Part shown: piece after piece, positions 1 to 10,552 of the stretch
Layout of the letters: each line of letters opens with the position of its first letter
How positions within the stretch are numbered: position 1 is the stretch's first letter
Source: Deinococcus aerius
GTDB taxonomy: Bacteria; Deinococcota; Deinococci; Deinococcales; Deinococcaceae
Reading direction: 5' to 3'
Length of the DNA stretch: 64,000 nt
Assembly: GCF_002897375.1 (NCBI RefSeq)
Contig: NZ_BFAG01000011.1
Coordinates: 127,592-191,591 of the forward strand
Translations under genes and position numbers: made by a program
The notes under the pieces: generated by a model
Told to the model about the DNA's origin: nothing
Databases searched by the model: none
Seen by the model: only the letters and a program-made list of their open reading frames with translations

Positions 1-457
1 GCAGGAAGCCGCGCTCGGGGGGGAGGGGCAGCGTGACCACACTCAGCCCCGCGACCGCCACCGCGCCCAGGTAGGGCGGGTAGCAGGGGTCGGGCAGCAG
101 CAGCGTGTCCCCCGGATCGGTGACGGCCAGCAGCAGGTGGGCCAGCCCCTCCTGCGCGCCGATCAGCGGGAGCAGTTCTGTCTCTGCATCCAGCCTCAGC
201 CCGAAGCGCCGCCCCAGGTAGGCCGCCGCCGCCTCCCGCAACGGGCGGGTGTCGCTGAAGAGGGGATAACGGTAGGTCTGGGGGTCGCGCGTGGCCTCCC
301 GCAGCGCCTCCAGAGCCGGTTCCGGGGGATTCTGATCACTCGACCCGATGCTGAGGTCGATGACGCTCAGTCCCGCCGCCCGCGCCCGCCCCTTCGCCGC
401 GTCCATCAGCGCGAATACGCTGCCCGGCACTGCTGCCGCTCGTCTGGAGGCCCACAT
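1..457 (-). CDS. Class I/II PLP-dependent aminotransferase, N-terminal part (cut by window edge)
   Basis: The minus strand is open from an ATG at 457 to the window edge, giving 152 N-terminal residues. The reading contains [20 protein letters not shown], then [19 protein letters not shown], then [20 protein letters not shown] and PDPCYPPY. This is the normal N-terminal order of fold-type I aminotransferases: substrate arm, small-domain helix, PLP-phosphate loop, and the aromatic residue that stacks on PLP. The lysine that binds PLP lies beyond the edge. The closest pattern is the LL-diaminopimelate/alanine-type aminotransferase group, but substrate cannot be decided from this part. A TAGCCT box (465-470) ends 7 nt before the ATG, suggesting a leaderless transcript. 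Confidence 0.85.
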   Translation of the reverse strand, partial: MWASRRAAAVPGSVFALMDAAKGRARAAGLSVIDLSIGSSDQNPPEPALEALREATRDPQTYRYPLFSDTRPLREAAAAYLGRRFGLRLDAETELLPLIGAQEGLAHLLLAVTDPGDTLLLPDPCYPPYLGAVAVAGLSVVTLPLPPERGFL

Positions 458-596
458 ATCAGGCAGGCTAACACCCGGCCCGGAACGCGACATAACCCGC
501 CGTCCGGGAATACGGGCTTGCGGTGGAGTAGTCCTGCTCGCCGGGGCTCTCGAACAAATCGTGGGCTAAACAGCGCCCCGGCCACAGCAACCTGTC

Positions 597-617
597 GCCC
601 TGAACCCAGTGAAGGGC
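597..617. repeat. REP-like short palindromic repeat
   Basis: The arms GCCCT and AGGGC enclose a GAAC...GTGA core. This resembles the widespread GCCCTTC...GGTTCAGGGC type of intergenic palindrome. It lies in the 246-bp gap (458-703) between the aminotransferase start and the dnaG stop. I see no gene in that gap. It could also act as a weak bidirectional transcript end. Confidence 0.4.
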
Positions 618-703
618 CTCGCCTTTTGCCCCTGTTGGAGATGCTTCGCGTCCGCTCAGCATGGCGGGGTGGAGGTCACGCGCTGGGCCGAGGAGACCGA
701 CCC

Positions 704-2467
<1,764 letters not shown>

Positions 2468-2489
2468 GTTGTTCCTCACCCCCTCTTGT

Positions 2490-2506
2490 TGTTGTAAGAC
2501 ACAACA
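2490..2506. promoter_or_regulatory. Palindrome upstream of dnaG
   Basis: The arms TGTTGT and ACAACA are perfect inverses around AAGAC. The site lies 23 bp before the dnaG GTG, where a promoter or operator would be expected. The 2507-2761 stretch beyond it holds no convincing gene apart from the upstream signals of the next one. The regulator is unknown, and the site could equally be an mRNA hairpin. Confidence 0.4.
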
Positions 2507-2761
2507 GTAGAAGGTTAGTGTACGCCCCCCGGCCCCCCGGTGCCAACCCCAAAAAAGGATGTCTGGCACGTGCTTTTTCGGCACAAGCGAGCTTTGGCGT
2601 GTTGGACGGCCTCGGCGGCTCCAGCCAGGGTGGTCGGTGAGCCTGAAGTGTGCTCTCACTCCCGGGCCCGGCACACGCCCAACACGGCCCTCTCAAGTCT
2701 CCTTGGCCGCCCTTCCCACGGTTCATCCACAGGCAGGGGCGTAAGGTGAGGGTCATTCCCT

Positions 2762-3193
2762 ATGCCCCCCCTCGGCGCCCCCCCGATGTACAGCACGCCC
2801 GCCATGCTGGGCCTGGCGCTGCTCTCCCTGCTGACCGCCCTGTGGCACTTCACCCTGGGGGCTCTGGACTATGCGGGCGCGGGGCGGTACCAGGGCCTGG
2901 CGCTGATCCTGCTCGCCGGATGGATGCTGGTCTACGGCGTCCTGACCCTGATCCGCTACGTCGAGGCGCTCGACGCCATGACCGACCCCCACCCCCGCAC
3001 GCCCATGTACGACACGCCCCACCAGAGCCGCGTGCCGCTGATCGGGGTGGGCCTGGCGGGGCTGCTGGTCGCGGGTGACATCGCCTTCGCCCTGGCCGCG
3101 CAGCACCCGCTGTGGCACGGGCTCGGCCTCCTTCTGGCCGTCCTCGTCGCCCGCCAGGCGCTGAGGATCAGGCCGCCGCGGGGCGAGGAGTAG
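2762..3193 (+). CDS. Small multi-pass membrane protein
   Basis: This is a 143-residue hydrophobic protein with about four predicted membrane segments. They lie near residues 14-35 (LGLALLSLLTALWHFTLGAL), 45-65 (GLALILLAGWMLVYGVLTLI), 92-112 (LIGVGLAGLLVAGDIAFALA) and 117-133. A hydrophilic loop rich in Asp, His and Pro joins the second and third. An AAGGTGAGG ribosome-binding site lies 10 nt before the ATG. I do not recognise the family. It is divergent from dnaG and convergent with the next small gene. Confidence 0.65.
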   Translation: MPPLGAPPMYSTPAMLGLALLSLLTALWHFTLGALDYAGAGRYQGLALILLAGWMLVYGVLTLIRYVEALDAMTDPHPRTPMYDTPHQSRVPLIGVGLAGLLVAGDIAFALAAQHPLWHGLGLLLAVLVARQALRIRPPRGEE

Positions 3194-3217
3194 GAGGGGG
3201 CACACCCTCTCCCGGGC

Positions 3218-3451
3218 TCAGAGGTCTTCGAGTTCCGTAGTCGTCGGTGAACCTGCCATGTCCGTGTCTACGGTCACGTCCATCGTGCCTGCCATGCCGC
3301 CCATTCCCCCCGTGCGGGAGGTGTCCAGCGTGGTATCGAGGCTGGGGGCGGCATTGTTCCCCGGCTCGTTGGCCGTGCTGTTCCCCCCCTCGCCGGGGGA
3401 GTTGCTGGTGTCCACGGGCGGGTTGTAGCTCTCCCTGCGGTCGTCGGTCAT
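3218..3451 (-). CDS. Small hydrophilic low-complexity protein
   Basis: This 77-residue protein is rich in Asn, Ser, Thr, Asp and Gly, with short repeated runs such as DTTLDTSRT, GGMGGMAG and VTVDTDMAG. It has no signal peptide or membrane segment and is likely disordered. An AGGAGGAACGACC ribosome-binding site precedes the ATG at 3451. Two other short hydrophilic proteins in this window (43792-44370 and 48817-49038) have a similar composition. Function unknown. Confidence 0.6.
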   Translation of the reverse strand: MTDDRRESYNPPVDTSNSPGEGGNSTANEPGNNAAPSLDTTLDTSRTGGMGGMAGTMDVTVDTDMAGSPTTTELEDL

Positions 3452-3532
3452 GGTCGTTCCTCCTCTGCGACGTTTGCCCCTGCATTGTCTGCCCGCCGCT
3501 CATCCGGTTCTTAAGAGGGGAGGAAAGGGGTG

Positions 3533-3691
3533 TTAGGCGTCGGGCGCACAGGGATGGAAGGTCACCCGATGGCCCGCGAGCCGCGCCGCGTAGTCCAGGC
3601 ACCCCAGCACGTCCTCCACGCTGACGTGTGTTCCGGTGACTGTGAGTTTGCCGCCACTCACCTCAGGGTCGATGCTGACGCGAGCGGTCAT
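3533..3691 (-). CDS. DUF433-like short protein (possible antitoxin)
   Basis: The 52 residues begin MTARVSIDPEVSGGKLTVTG and continue THVSVEDVLGCLDYAARLAG. This matches the DUF433 signature (IDPE..GGKP.I.GTRI.V..VL), with THVSV in place of GTRIPV. DUF433 proteins are often antitoxin partners of PIN-type toxins. A PIN gene starts 209 bp away in the opposite direction, but no toxin gene is directly joined to this one. The protein is shorter than most DUF433 members (about 70-80 residues), so the C-terminal helices may be reduced. A TACACT box ends 5 nt before the ATG, so the message is probably leaderless. Confidence 0.6.
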   Translation of the reverse strand: MTARVSIDPEVSGGKLTVTGTHVSVEDVLGCLDYAARLAGHRVTFHPCAPDA

Positions 3692-3762
3692 CCCTGAGTG
3701 TAGACATAAGTAGCTGCCGGGTGATGACAGGGGCATCACCCCGAACGGAGTGAGCAGGCAAA

Positions 3763-3838
3763 AAGTGGCTGGTGGTGGAGGTGGAGCGTTTCCCGGCGCC
3801 CTTTCCGGGAAGGGCGGAACCGTAGCCGCCAGCCACTT
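3763..3838. repeat. Nested palindromic element
   Basis: An outer 10-bp perfect inverted repeat (AAGTGGCTGG at 3763-3772, CCAGCCACTT at 3829-3838) encloses an inner 7-bp one (TTCCCGG at 3790-3796, CCGGGAA at 3805-3811). The 76-bp unit lies in the 209-bp gap between the divergent DUF433 and PIN genes. It could be a miniature transposable element, a REP variant or a structured RNA. No T-tract follows it. Confidence 0.5.
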
Positions 3839-3876
3839 AGGGGGAATAAGAGGGGGAAGTGGCGGCAGGAGAGTAG

Positions 3877-3890
3877 TACCATATATGGTA
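3877..3890. promoter_or_regulatory. Palindromic operator/promoter of the PIN-RHH pair
   Basis: TACCATATATGGTA is a perfect 14-bp palindrome in otherwise GC-rich DNA, ending 10 nt before the GTG of the PIN gene. It contains a TATGGT that can serve as a -10 box. Ribbon-helix-helix antitoxins usually bind short palindromes over their own promoter, so autoregulation by the second gene is likely. Confidence 0.6.
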
Positions 3891-3900
3891 TTGTCTTCCT

Positions 3901-4314
3901 GTGCGGGTTGTCCTAGACACCAACGTGCTTTACTCGGCACTCCGCTCGAACCGGGGGGCAGCTTTTGCGGTGTTGATGGGACTCAGGCAGGGGCGGTTCC
4001 AGATAGCTCTTTCCGTCGCGCTCTGCCTGGAATACGAAGACGTGCTGCTTCGGGAGCCGACGCCTCTTCCCAAACACGCCATCCATGACATCCTCGACCA
4101 ACTCGCCGCCGTCAGCAGCCATCCCCGTATGTCCTTCCTCTGGCGGCCACAGTTGCGGGACCCGAAGGACGATCACGTTCTGGAACTCGCCATCAACGGC
4201 CAGTGTTCCCACATCGTGACCTTCAACGTCCGGGACTTCGGGGGCAGCGAGAGGTTCAACATCCAGGCCGTCACGCCCGCCCAATTCCTGACCCTGATGG
4301 GAGGCCCACCGTGA
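3901..4314 (+). CDS. PIN-domain toxin (COG1569-type)
   Basis: This 137-residue PIN-fold ribonuclease homologue starts with GTG. The family's acidic residues can be placed at D6 (VLDTNVLYSAL), E44 (LCLEYEDVL), D90/D91 (RDPKDDHVLELAI) and D112 (TFNVRDFG). This is the pattern of 'putative toxin-antitoxin system toxin component, PIN family'. Such toxins cleave RNA when not bound by their antitoxin. Its stop overlaps the start of the ribbon-helix-helix gene by 4 nt (GTGA). The toxin-first order is the reverse of vapBC but is usual for this PIN subfamily. Confidence 0.85.
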   Translation: MRVVLDTNVLYSALRSNRGAAFAVLMGLRQGRFQIALSVALCLEYEDVLLREPTPLPKHAIHDILDQLAAVSSHPRMSFLWRPQLRDPKDDHVLELAINGQCSHIVTFNVRDFGGSERFNIQAVTPAQFLTLMGGPP

Positions 4315-4550
4315 GCACCCTGAGCGTCCGTTTGCCCGACAGTCTGCACAAGCGCCTGAAGGACCTTGCCAAACAGGAAGGCGTGAGCGTGAATCAGCTC
4401 ATCTCCACCGCCGTCGCGGAGAAGGTAAGCGCCCTGCTGACCGAGGACTATCTGAAGGAACGTGCCGCGAGAGGCAGTTGGGAGAAGTTCGACGCGGCGA
4501 TGGCCCTTGTCCCCGACGCCGAGCCCGACCCCGCCGACCGTCTTCCCTGA
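4311..4550 (+). CDS. Ribbon-helix-helix antitoxin (HicB/CopG-like)
   Basis: This 79-residue protein starts at a GTG inside the toxin stop codon. The N-terminus STLSVRLPDSLHKRLKDLA followed by GVSVNQLISTAVAEKVSAL is a ribbon-helix-helix fold: one DNA-binding strand and two helices. The acidic tail (residues 50-79, KFDAAMALVPDAEPDPADRL) is the likely toxin-binding part. The 4-nt overlap with the PIN gene implies coupled translation. It probably represses its own promoter at the palindrome 3877-3890. Confidence 0.85.
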   Translation: MSTLSVRLPDSLHKRLKDLAKQEGVSVNQLISTAVAEKVSALLTEDYLKERAARGSWEKFDAAMALVPDAEPDPADRLP

Positions 4551-4629
4551 CCTGACCCGCGCTCCCAAGCGGGCAGAAGCCGAAGTGCGTGGTGGGCTAA
4601 AATGCCTCATAGCCCTCCGTGACGCCCAA

Positions 4630-4812
4630 ATGAATCGTCACGCCCTCGAAATCGCCTCCCTGGAGGATGAAGGCGGTGACCTCGCGTACTGGCTGACGCG
4701 CACGCCCGCTGAACGTCTGGAGGCGCTGGAACTCCTGCGGCAGATTCACTACGGCTACGATTCGCTGACTGCCCGGCCTCAGCGGGTTCTTGACGTTGTC
4801 GGGGCGACCTGA
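4630..4812 (+). CDS. Small protein with TPxERLEALELLR motif, possible orphan antitoxin
   Basis: This 60-residue protein contains DLAYWLTRTPAERLEALELL, then YGYD and RLQRVLDVV-like PQRVLDVV. The pattern is shared by small bacterial proteins often encoded just before nucleotidyltransferase-like genes. That association is from memory and unchecked. No such partner follows here, so it may be a remnant or orphan. A TAAAAT at 4598-4603 could be its -10 box. No good ribosome-binding site is visible. The ATG at 4630 was chosen because similarity begins there. Confidence 0.55.
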   Translation: MNRHALEIASLEDEGGDLAYWLTRTPAERLEALELLRQIHYGYDSLTARPQRVLDVVGAT

Positions 4813-4897
4813 GCGAGCTCCCCGCCAAGCGGTGACCCGCCTCCCCTTACCCTCGCCACTGAGGGAAGAGGGAAGCCCAGACGAGGATCGCCGCTCG

Positions 4898-4926
4898 GTA
4901 TATACTGCTGGTATCTATCGAGGGGG
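4898..4926 (+). promoter_or_regulatory. vapBC promoter and likely VapB operator
   Basis: The 8-bp palindrome GTATATAC (4898-4905) overlaps a TATACT -10 box (4901-4906). It is followed by the related half-site GGTATCTATC. The ribosome-binding site GAGGGGG (4920-4926) is 6 nt before the vapB ATG. An AbrB-type antitoxin would be expected to bind here. Confidence 0.5.
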
Positions 4927-4932
4927 TAGCGG

Positions 4933-5178
4933 ATGACCAGCGCCAAATACGACACTGCGAAGCTCTTTCTGACAGGCCGCAGCCAGGCGGTCCGGTTGCC
5001 CAGGGAGTACCGCTTCGAGGGCGAGGAGGTCATCATCAAGCGCGTCGGCGACGGCGTGCTGCTGCTGCCCCGCAACAACGGGTGGAAGAACCTCCTTTCC
5101 AGCCTGGAGAAGTTTGACGGTTTCCAGATCGAGCGGGATCAGGGTGAACAGCAGGAGCGCGACTGGGGCGACTTCTGA
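4933..5178 (+). CDS. vapB: VapB-type antitoxin (SpoVT/AbrB fold)
   Basis: This 81-residue protein has TAKLFLTGRSQAVRLPREYR followed by FEGEEVIIKRVGDGVLLLP. This is the swapped-hairpin DNA-binding domain of VapB/MazE antitoxins, with the GRSQAVRLP signature. The C-terminal tail (FDGFQIERDQ...DWGDF) is acidic and aromatic, as is usual for the part that fills the toxin active site. Two nucleotides separate it from vapC. The pair probably binds and represses its own promoter. Confidence 0.9.
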   Translation: MTSAKYDTAKLFLTGRSQAVRLPREYRFEGEEVIIKRVGDGVLLLPRNNGWKNLLSSLEKFDGFQIERDQGEQQERDWGDF

Positions 5179-5180
5179 AC

Positions 5181-5591
5181 ATGGCTTCTCCCCTGTACTT
5201 CCTCGACACTAACACCTGCATTTACATCATCAACAAGCGTCCGCCTCACGTGGCGGAGGTGTTCCGGCGCCACCGAATTGGTGATCTGGCCGTCAGCACT
5301 GTGACCGTAGCGGAACTGGCGTTCGGCGTGGCGAGGAGCAACCGCCCCGGCACCTATGAAGCCCTGGAGGAATTCCTGCTGGACCTTGTGACGGTCCCCT
5401 ACGATGACGCTGCCGCCTGGGCCTACGGGGAAATCAGGGCGAAGTTGCAGGCGACCGGAAAGCTCATCGGCCCACTTGACCTGCTGATCGCCGCCCACGC
5501 CCTCAGCGCAGACGTGACGCTGGTGACCAACAACGAGGGGGAATTCAGGCGCGTGCCGGGGTTGAGGGTCGAAAACTGGTTCCCGGAATGA
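5181..5591 (+). CDS. vapC: VapC-type PIN-domain toxin ribonuclease
   Basis: The 136-residue protein has the four-acid PIN layout: D9 (YFLDTNTCIYIIN), E45 (VTVAELAFG), D100 (IGPLDLLIAAHAL) and the TNNEGEF segment (E119 or nearby). GPLDLLIAAHAL...LVTNNEGEF is typical of VapC enzymes that cut initiator tRNA or rRNA. The target here is unknown. It is directly downstream of vapB and in the same direction. A further short frame overlaps its stop by ATGA. Confidence 0.9.
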   Translation: MASPLYFLDTNTCIYIINKRPPHVAEVFRRHRIGDLAVSTVTVAELAFGVARSNRPGTYEALEEFLLDLVTVPYDDAAAWAYGEIRAKLQATGKLIGPLDLLIAAHALSADVTLVTNNEGEFRRVPGLRVENWFPE

Positions 5592-5746
5592 CGAAGGGGG
5601 GCAGCACGGCCTACGATCAAGAAGCCAATCTCCTCCGTGTTCTCGTCACCGACCCCCACCCCACCTTCGACCACAAGCGGCAGCGCCTGCAAAAGCAGGG
5701 GGAGATAGGAGAGCACGAGTCGGGGATAACGGAGGTAAATGCGTGA
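5588..5746 (+). CDS. Short hypothetical protein overlapping the vapC stop
   Basis: A 52-residue frame starts at the ATGA that ends vapC, which suggests coupled translation. The product is hydrophilic (MTKGGSTAYDQEANLLRVLV, then HKRQRLQKQGEIGEHESG). I do not recognise the family. It lies exactly at the border where GC-rich DNA changes to the AT-rich island, so it may be a truncated remnant and not a third operon gene. Confidence 0.35.
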   Translation: MTKGGSTAYDQEANLLRVLVTDPHPTFDHKRQRLQKQGEIGEHESGITEVNA

Positions 5747-5830
5747 CGTTGCGCCTGAGGCTCAAATCAAGTTGGCTTTAGCACTCTAATTTTTCAATTA
5801 GATTTGAAATAAGCTTGTCAATAAATATCC

Positions 5831-6349
5831 TTAGCGATCTCTCCGCTCCGGCTCCGACCAATCCATATCTTCTCTAGGCCGCGCAACAAAATTATGGTTA
5901 ATTAGATAGCTATGGCGACGTTTGTTAAGATTGCATACCCCTACGTAGGGGGTTGTAGAACGCAAGGAGTGAGGCGAGTCAATTATAATAATTAACCCAG
6001 TGCAGGAGGGATAGGTGCATCTGCCTGACATTTTGAAGATTTCAAAGAAACTACCTAATTTACGATAGAATAGGCCGTTTCTTATATAACCATTCATTCT
6101 GCCAATTGATCTGAAACCAAGTATTATGTCATTGAAGTTTAAAGTAACGTGTAGAAACAGTAGGATAATGGAAATAAAGTAGTAGTTCTGCCCTTTGCTG
6201 GCGTCGAAAATATGCAGCAAAGAGTAAGTAAGTTCACCAAGCGTTATCAGGAAGAGGACTAGTGTTAAGAAACAGCCTTTGAAATAGACATTTCTGACGT
6301 TAGGTTTACTCAAAACTGTTTTTTCGGTGAGTCTAGTCGTTGGAATCAT
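5831..6349 (-). CDS. Membrane protein paired with the TIR-like gene
   Basis: The 172-residue protein has two clear hydrophobic helices: residues about 24-46 (KGCFLTLVLFLITLGELTYS) and 56-78 (YYFISIILLFLHVTLNFNDI). A basic middle and a C-terminal soluble tail of about 60 residues follow. A short hydrophobic run GLIIIID lies near 118-124. The gene starts 5 bp after the stop of the TIR-like gene, so the two form an operon. Codon use is AT-rich, unlike nearly all other genes here. I do not recognise the family. An effector, anchor or transmembrane partner role is only an inference from the context. Confidence 0.6.
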   Translation of the reverse strand: MIPTTRLTEKTVLSKPNVRNVYFKGCFLTLVLFLITLGELTYSLLHIFDASKGQNYYFISIILLFLHVTLNFNDIILGFRSIGRMNGYIRNGLFYRKLGSFFEIFKMSGRCTYPSCTGLIIIIDSPHSLRSTTPYVGVCNLNKRRHSYLINHNFVARPREDMDWSEPERRDR

Positions 6350-6354
6350 GCTGC

Positions 6355-7092
6355 CTATACGTCAAAGAATTCTTGAAGCTCTCTATGTAGGTCGCTAAAA
6401 CTAGCTTCTATCCTGCCTTTTTCAAATTGAACCCTCCCAAGCCCATCTATGTTGGACGGTATGCTGGTGCCTATCTCATACATCAAACACACACGCTCTA
6501 TTCCAAACTTAGCTTGAAAAAAGCCAATCTCATGTATAACATTCTCGCGGGCTCTGCTAGCACCATCCTCTGTAATGTCATCACCAGTCATAACTATAAT
6601 AGCGTAGTTGCAGTTATTTGACTCCTGATCTAGCTTAGTTAATGTGTGCCTACCTCTGTAGGCCTGCTGAGAAAGTTCAATAGTATTTAATCTCAACTGT
6701 TTTTCAAGATACGCTTGCAGTCTTCTCCATTGCTCATCTCTTCCATGGGTTATGAAGATCTTATCGCCCTTTGACTTGCCAACGAGACTATCTTGCTCAG
6801 ACAAAATATCTATTGCGATCCTTATATCGTTGACTACCCTATTGATATCCGAAGCAGTATATAATTCCTCGGAGTAGCCAACTCGTAATGGCTGAAATGG
6901 TTCAAGAACTTCAGTCCCATCAACATCTTCATTCTTCAGATCCCGCAAAATTCCAAGGTACTTATCGATGTAGGCATCAACTGCACGAGCTTCTACCGAG
7001 CCAAGACTGGCTTGAGAAAGCGAATTTGCAAGTGCTTTTTCTAAACGCTGAAGCGCCCTAAGCTGTCGTCGTTGATGAAGAGGCTCTGCCAT
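6355..7092 (-). CDS. TIR-like nucleotide-binding protein (CAP12/Pycsar effector type, PF10137-like)
   Basis: The protein has 245 residues. Residues 1-100 are helical and unrecognised. Residues 111-240 match the predicted nucleotide-binding TIR-like domain: KIFITHGRDE (111-120), YRGRHTLTKLDQES (145-158), NYAIIVMTGDDI (162-173), SRARENVIHEIGFFQAKFG (179-197) and IPSNIDGLGRV (211-221). E188 in NVIHEIG aligns with the conserved glutamate of NVIFELG in this family. Such domains act as NAD-consuming effectors or nucleotide sensors in CBASS, Pycsar and related antiphage systems. No cyclase gene is visible nearby. A TAAAGT box (7099-7104) ends 6 nt before the ATG, so it is probably leaderless. AT-rich composition points to transfer. 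Confidence 0.85.
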   Translation of the reverse strand: MAEPLHQRRQLRALQRLEKALANSLSQASLGSVEARAVDAYIDKYLGILRDLKNEDVDGTEVLEPFQPLRVGYSEELYTASDINRVVNDIRIAIDILSEQDSLVGKSKGDKIFITHGRDEQWRRLQAYLEKQLRLNTIELSQQAYRGRHTLTKLDQESNNCNYAIIVMTGDDITEDGASRARENVIHEIGFFQAKFGIERVCLMYEIGTSIPSNIDGLGRVQFEKGRIEASFSDLHRELQEFFDV

Positions 7093-7160
7093 ACCTCTAC
7101 TTTACATTGTGGGAAGTTGAGAGCATAGGGATGAATGTGTAACAAGCCCTCCGTTTGAAT

Positions 7161-10037
<2,877 letters not shown>

Positions 10038-10066
10038 GGGGACTCCTTTGGAGGGATCAGCAAACA

Positions 10067-10105
10067 GCGGTCAGGTTCAGCCCGGGTGGCCGAATGCTGA
10101 CCGCT
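10067..10105. repeat. Intergenic hairpin repeat between gcvH and gcvP
   Basis: A 9-bp perfect inverted repeat (AGCGGTCAG at 10067-10075, CTGACCGCT at 10097-10105) surrounds a near-palindromic loop with CCCGGG. The right half (10090-10105, read on the minus strand AGCGGTCAGCATTCGG) recurs exactly at 43712-43727. It lies inside the gcv transcript and could stabilise the gcvTH part or tune gcvP expression. Confidence 0.6.
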
Positions 10106-10118
10106 GGGGGTGGAAAGG

Positions 10119-10481
10119 TCAGCTATTGGCGGCGCTGTACGCCTCGGCGTCCATCAGGTCGCCGCTTTCCTCGGTCACGTCGAGCCGGAAGAGCCAGCCG
10201 TCACCGTAGGGGCCGCTGTTCACGAGTTCGGGGCTGCCGGAAAGCTGCTCGTTCACGGCGGTGATGGTGCCGCTGGCGGGGGCGTAGATGTCGGAGGCCG
10301 TCTTGACCGACTCGACCACGGCGACCGTTTCGCCCGCCGTGACCACGCGGCCCACCTCGGGCAGCTCGACGTACACCACGTCGCCGAGCTGGTCCTGCGC
10401 GAAGTCGGAGATACCGACGGTGCCGTCCTCGGCGAGCCATTCGTGCGTGGGGGCGTACTTCAGTTCGGAGGGAGTCTGCAT
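10119..10481 (-). CDS. gcvH: Glycine cleavage system H protein
   Basis: The 120-residue protein carries the lipoyl group that shuttles aminomethyl between GcvP, GcvT and dihydrolipoamide dehydrogenase. The lipoylated lysine is K60 in [36 protein letters not shown] and [10 protein letters not shown] are the standard H-protein signatures, and length is normal. It lies between gcvT (72 bp upstream) and gcvP in one operon. A GGAGAA purine stretch precedes the ATG. Confidence 0.97.
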   Translation of the reverse strand: MQTPSELKYAPTHEWLAEDGTVGISDFAQDQLGDVVYVELPEVGRVVTAGETVAVVESVKTASDIYAPASGTITAVNEQLSGSPELVNSGPYGDGWLFRLDVTEESGDLMDAEAYSAANS

Positions 10482-10552
10482 GGGGTTGATTCTCCTATGT
10501 CGAGCAGGGGAGATGTGTGGGATTTGGGAGGGAAAACGGGGTGAGTTGGCGT

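Noticed and set aside
2540..2749. Two short plus-strand frames between dnaG and the membrane protein gene
   Set aside because: No ribosome-binding site, no homology, and they overlap each other in different frames.
3692..3720. RDRM in front of the DUF433 gene (TTATGTC seen)
   Set aside because: Only one half-site is present; the inverted half GACATAA is missing.
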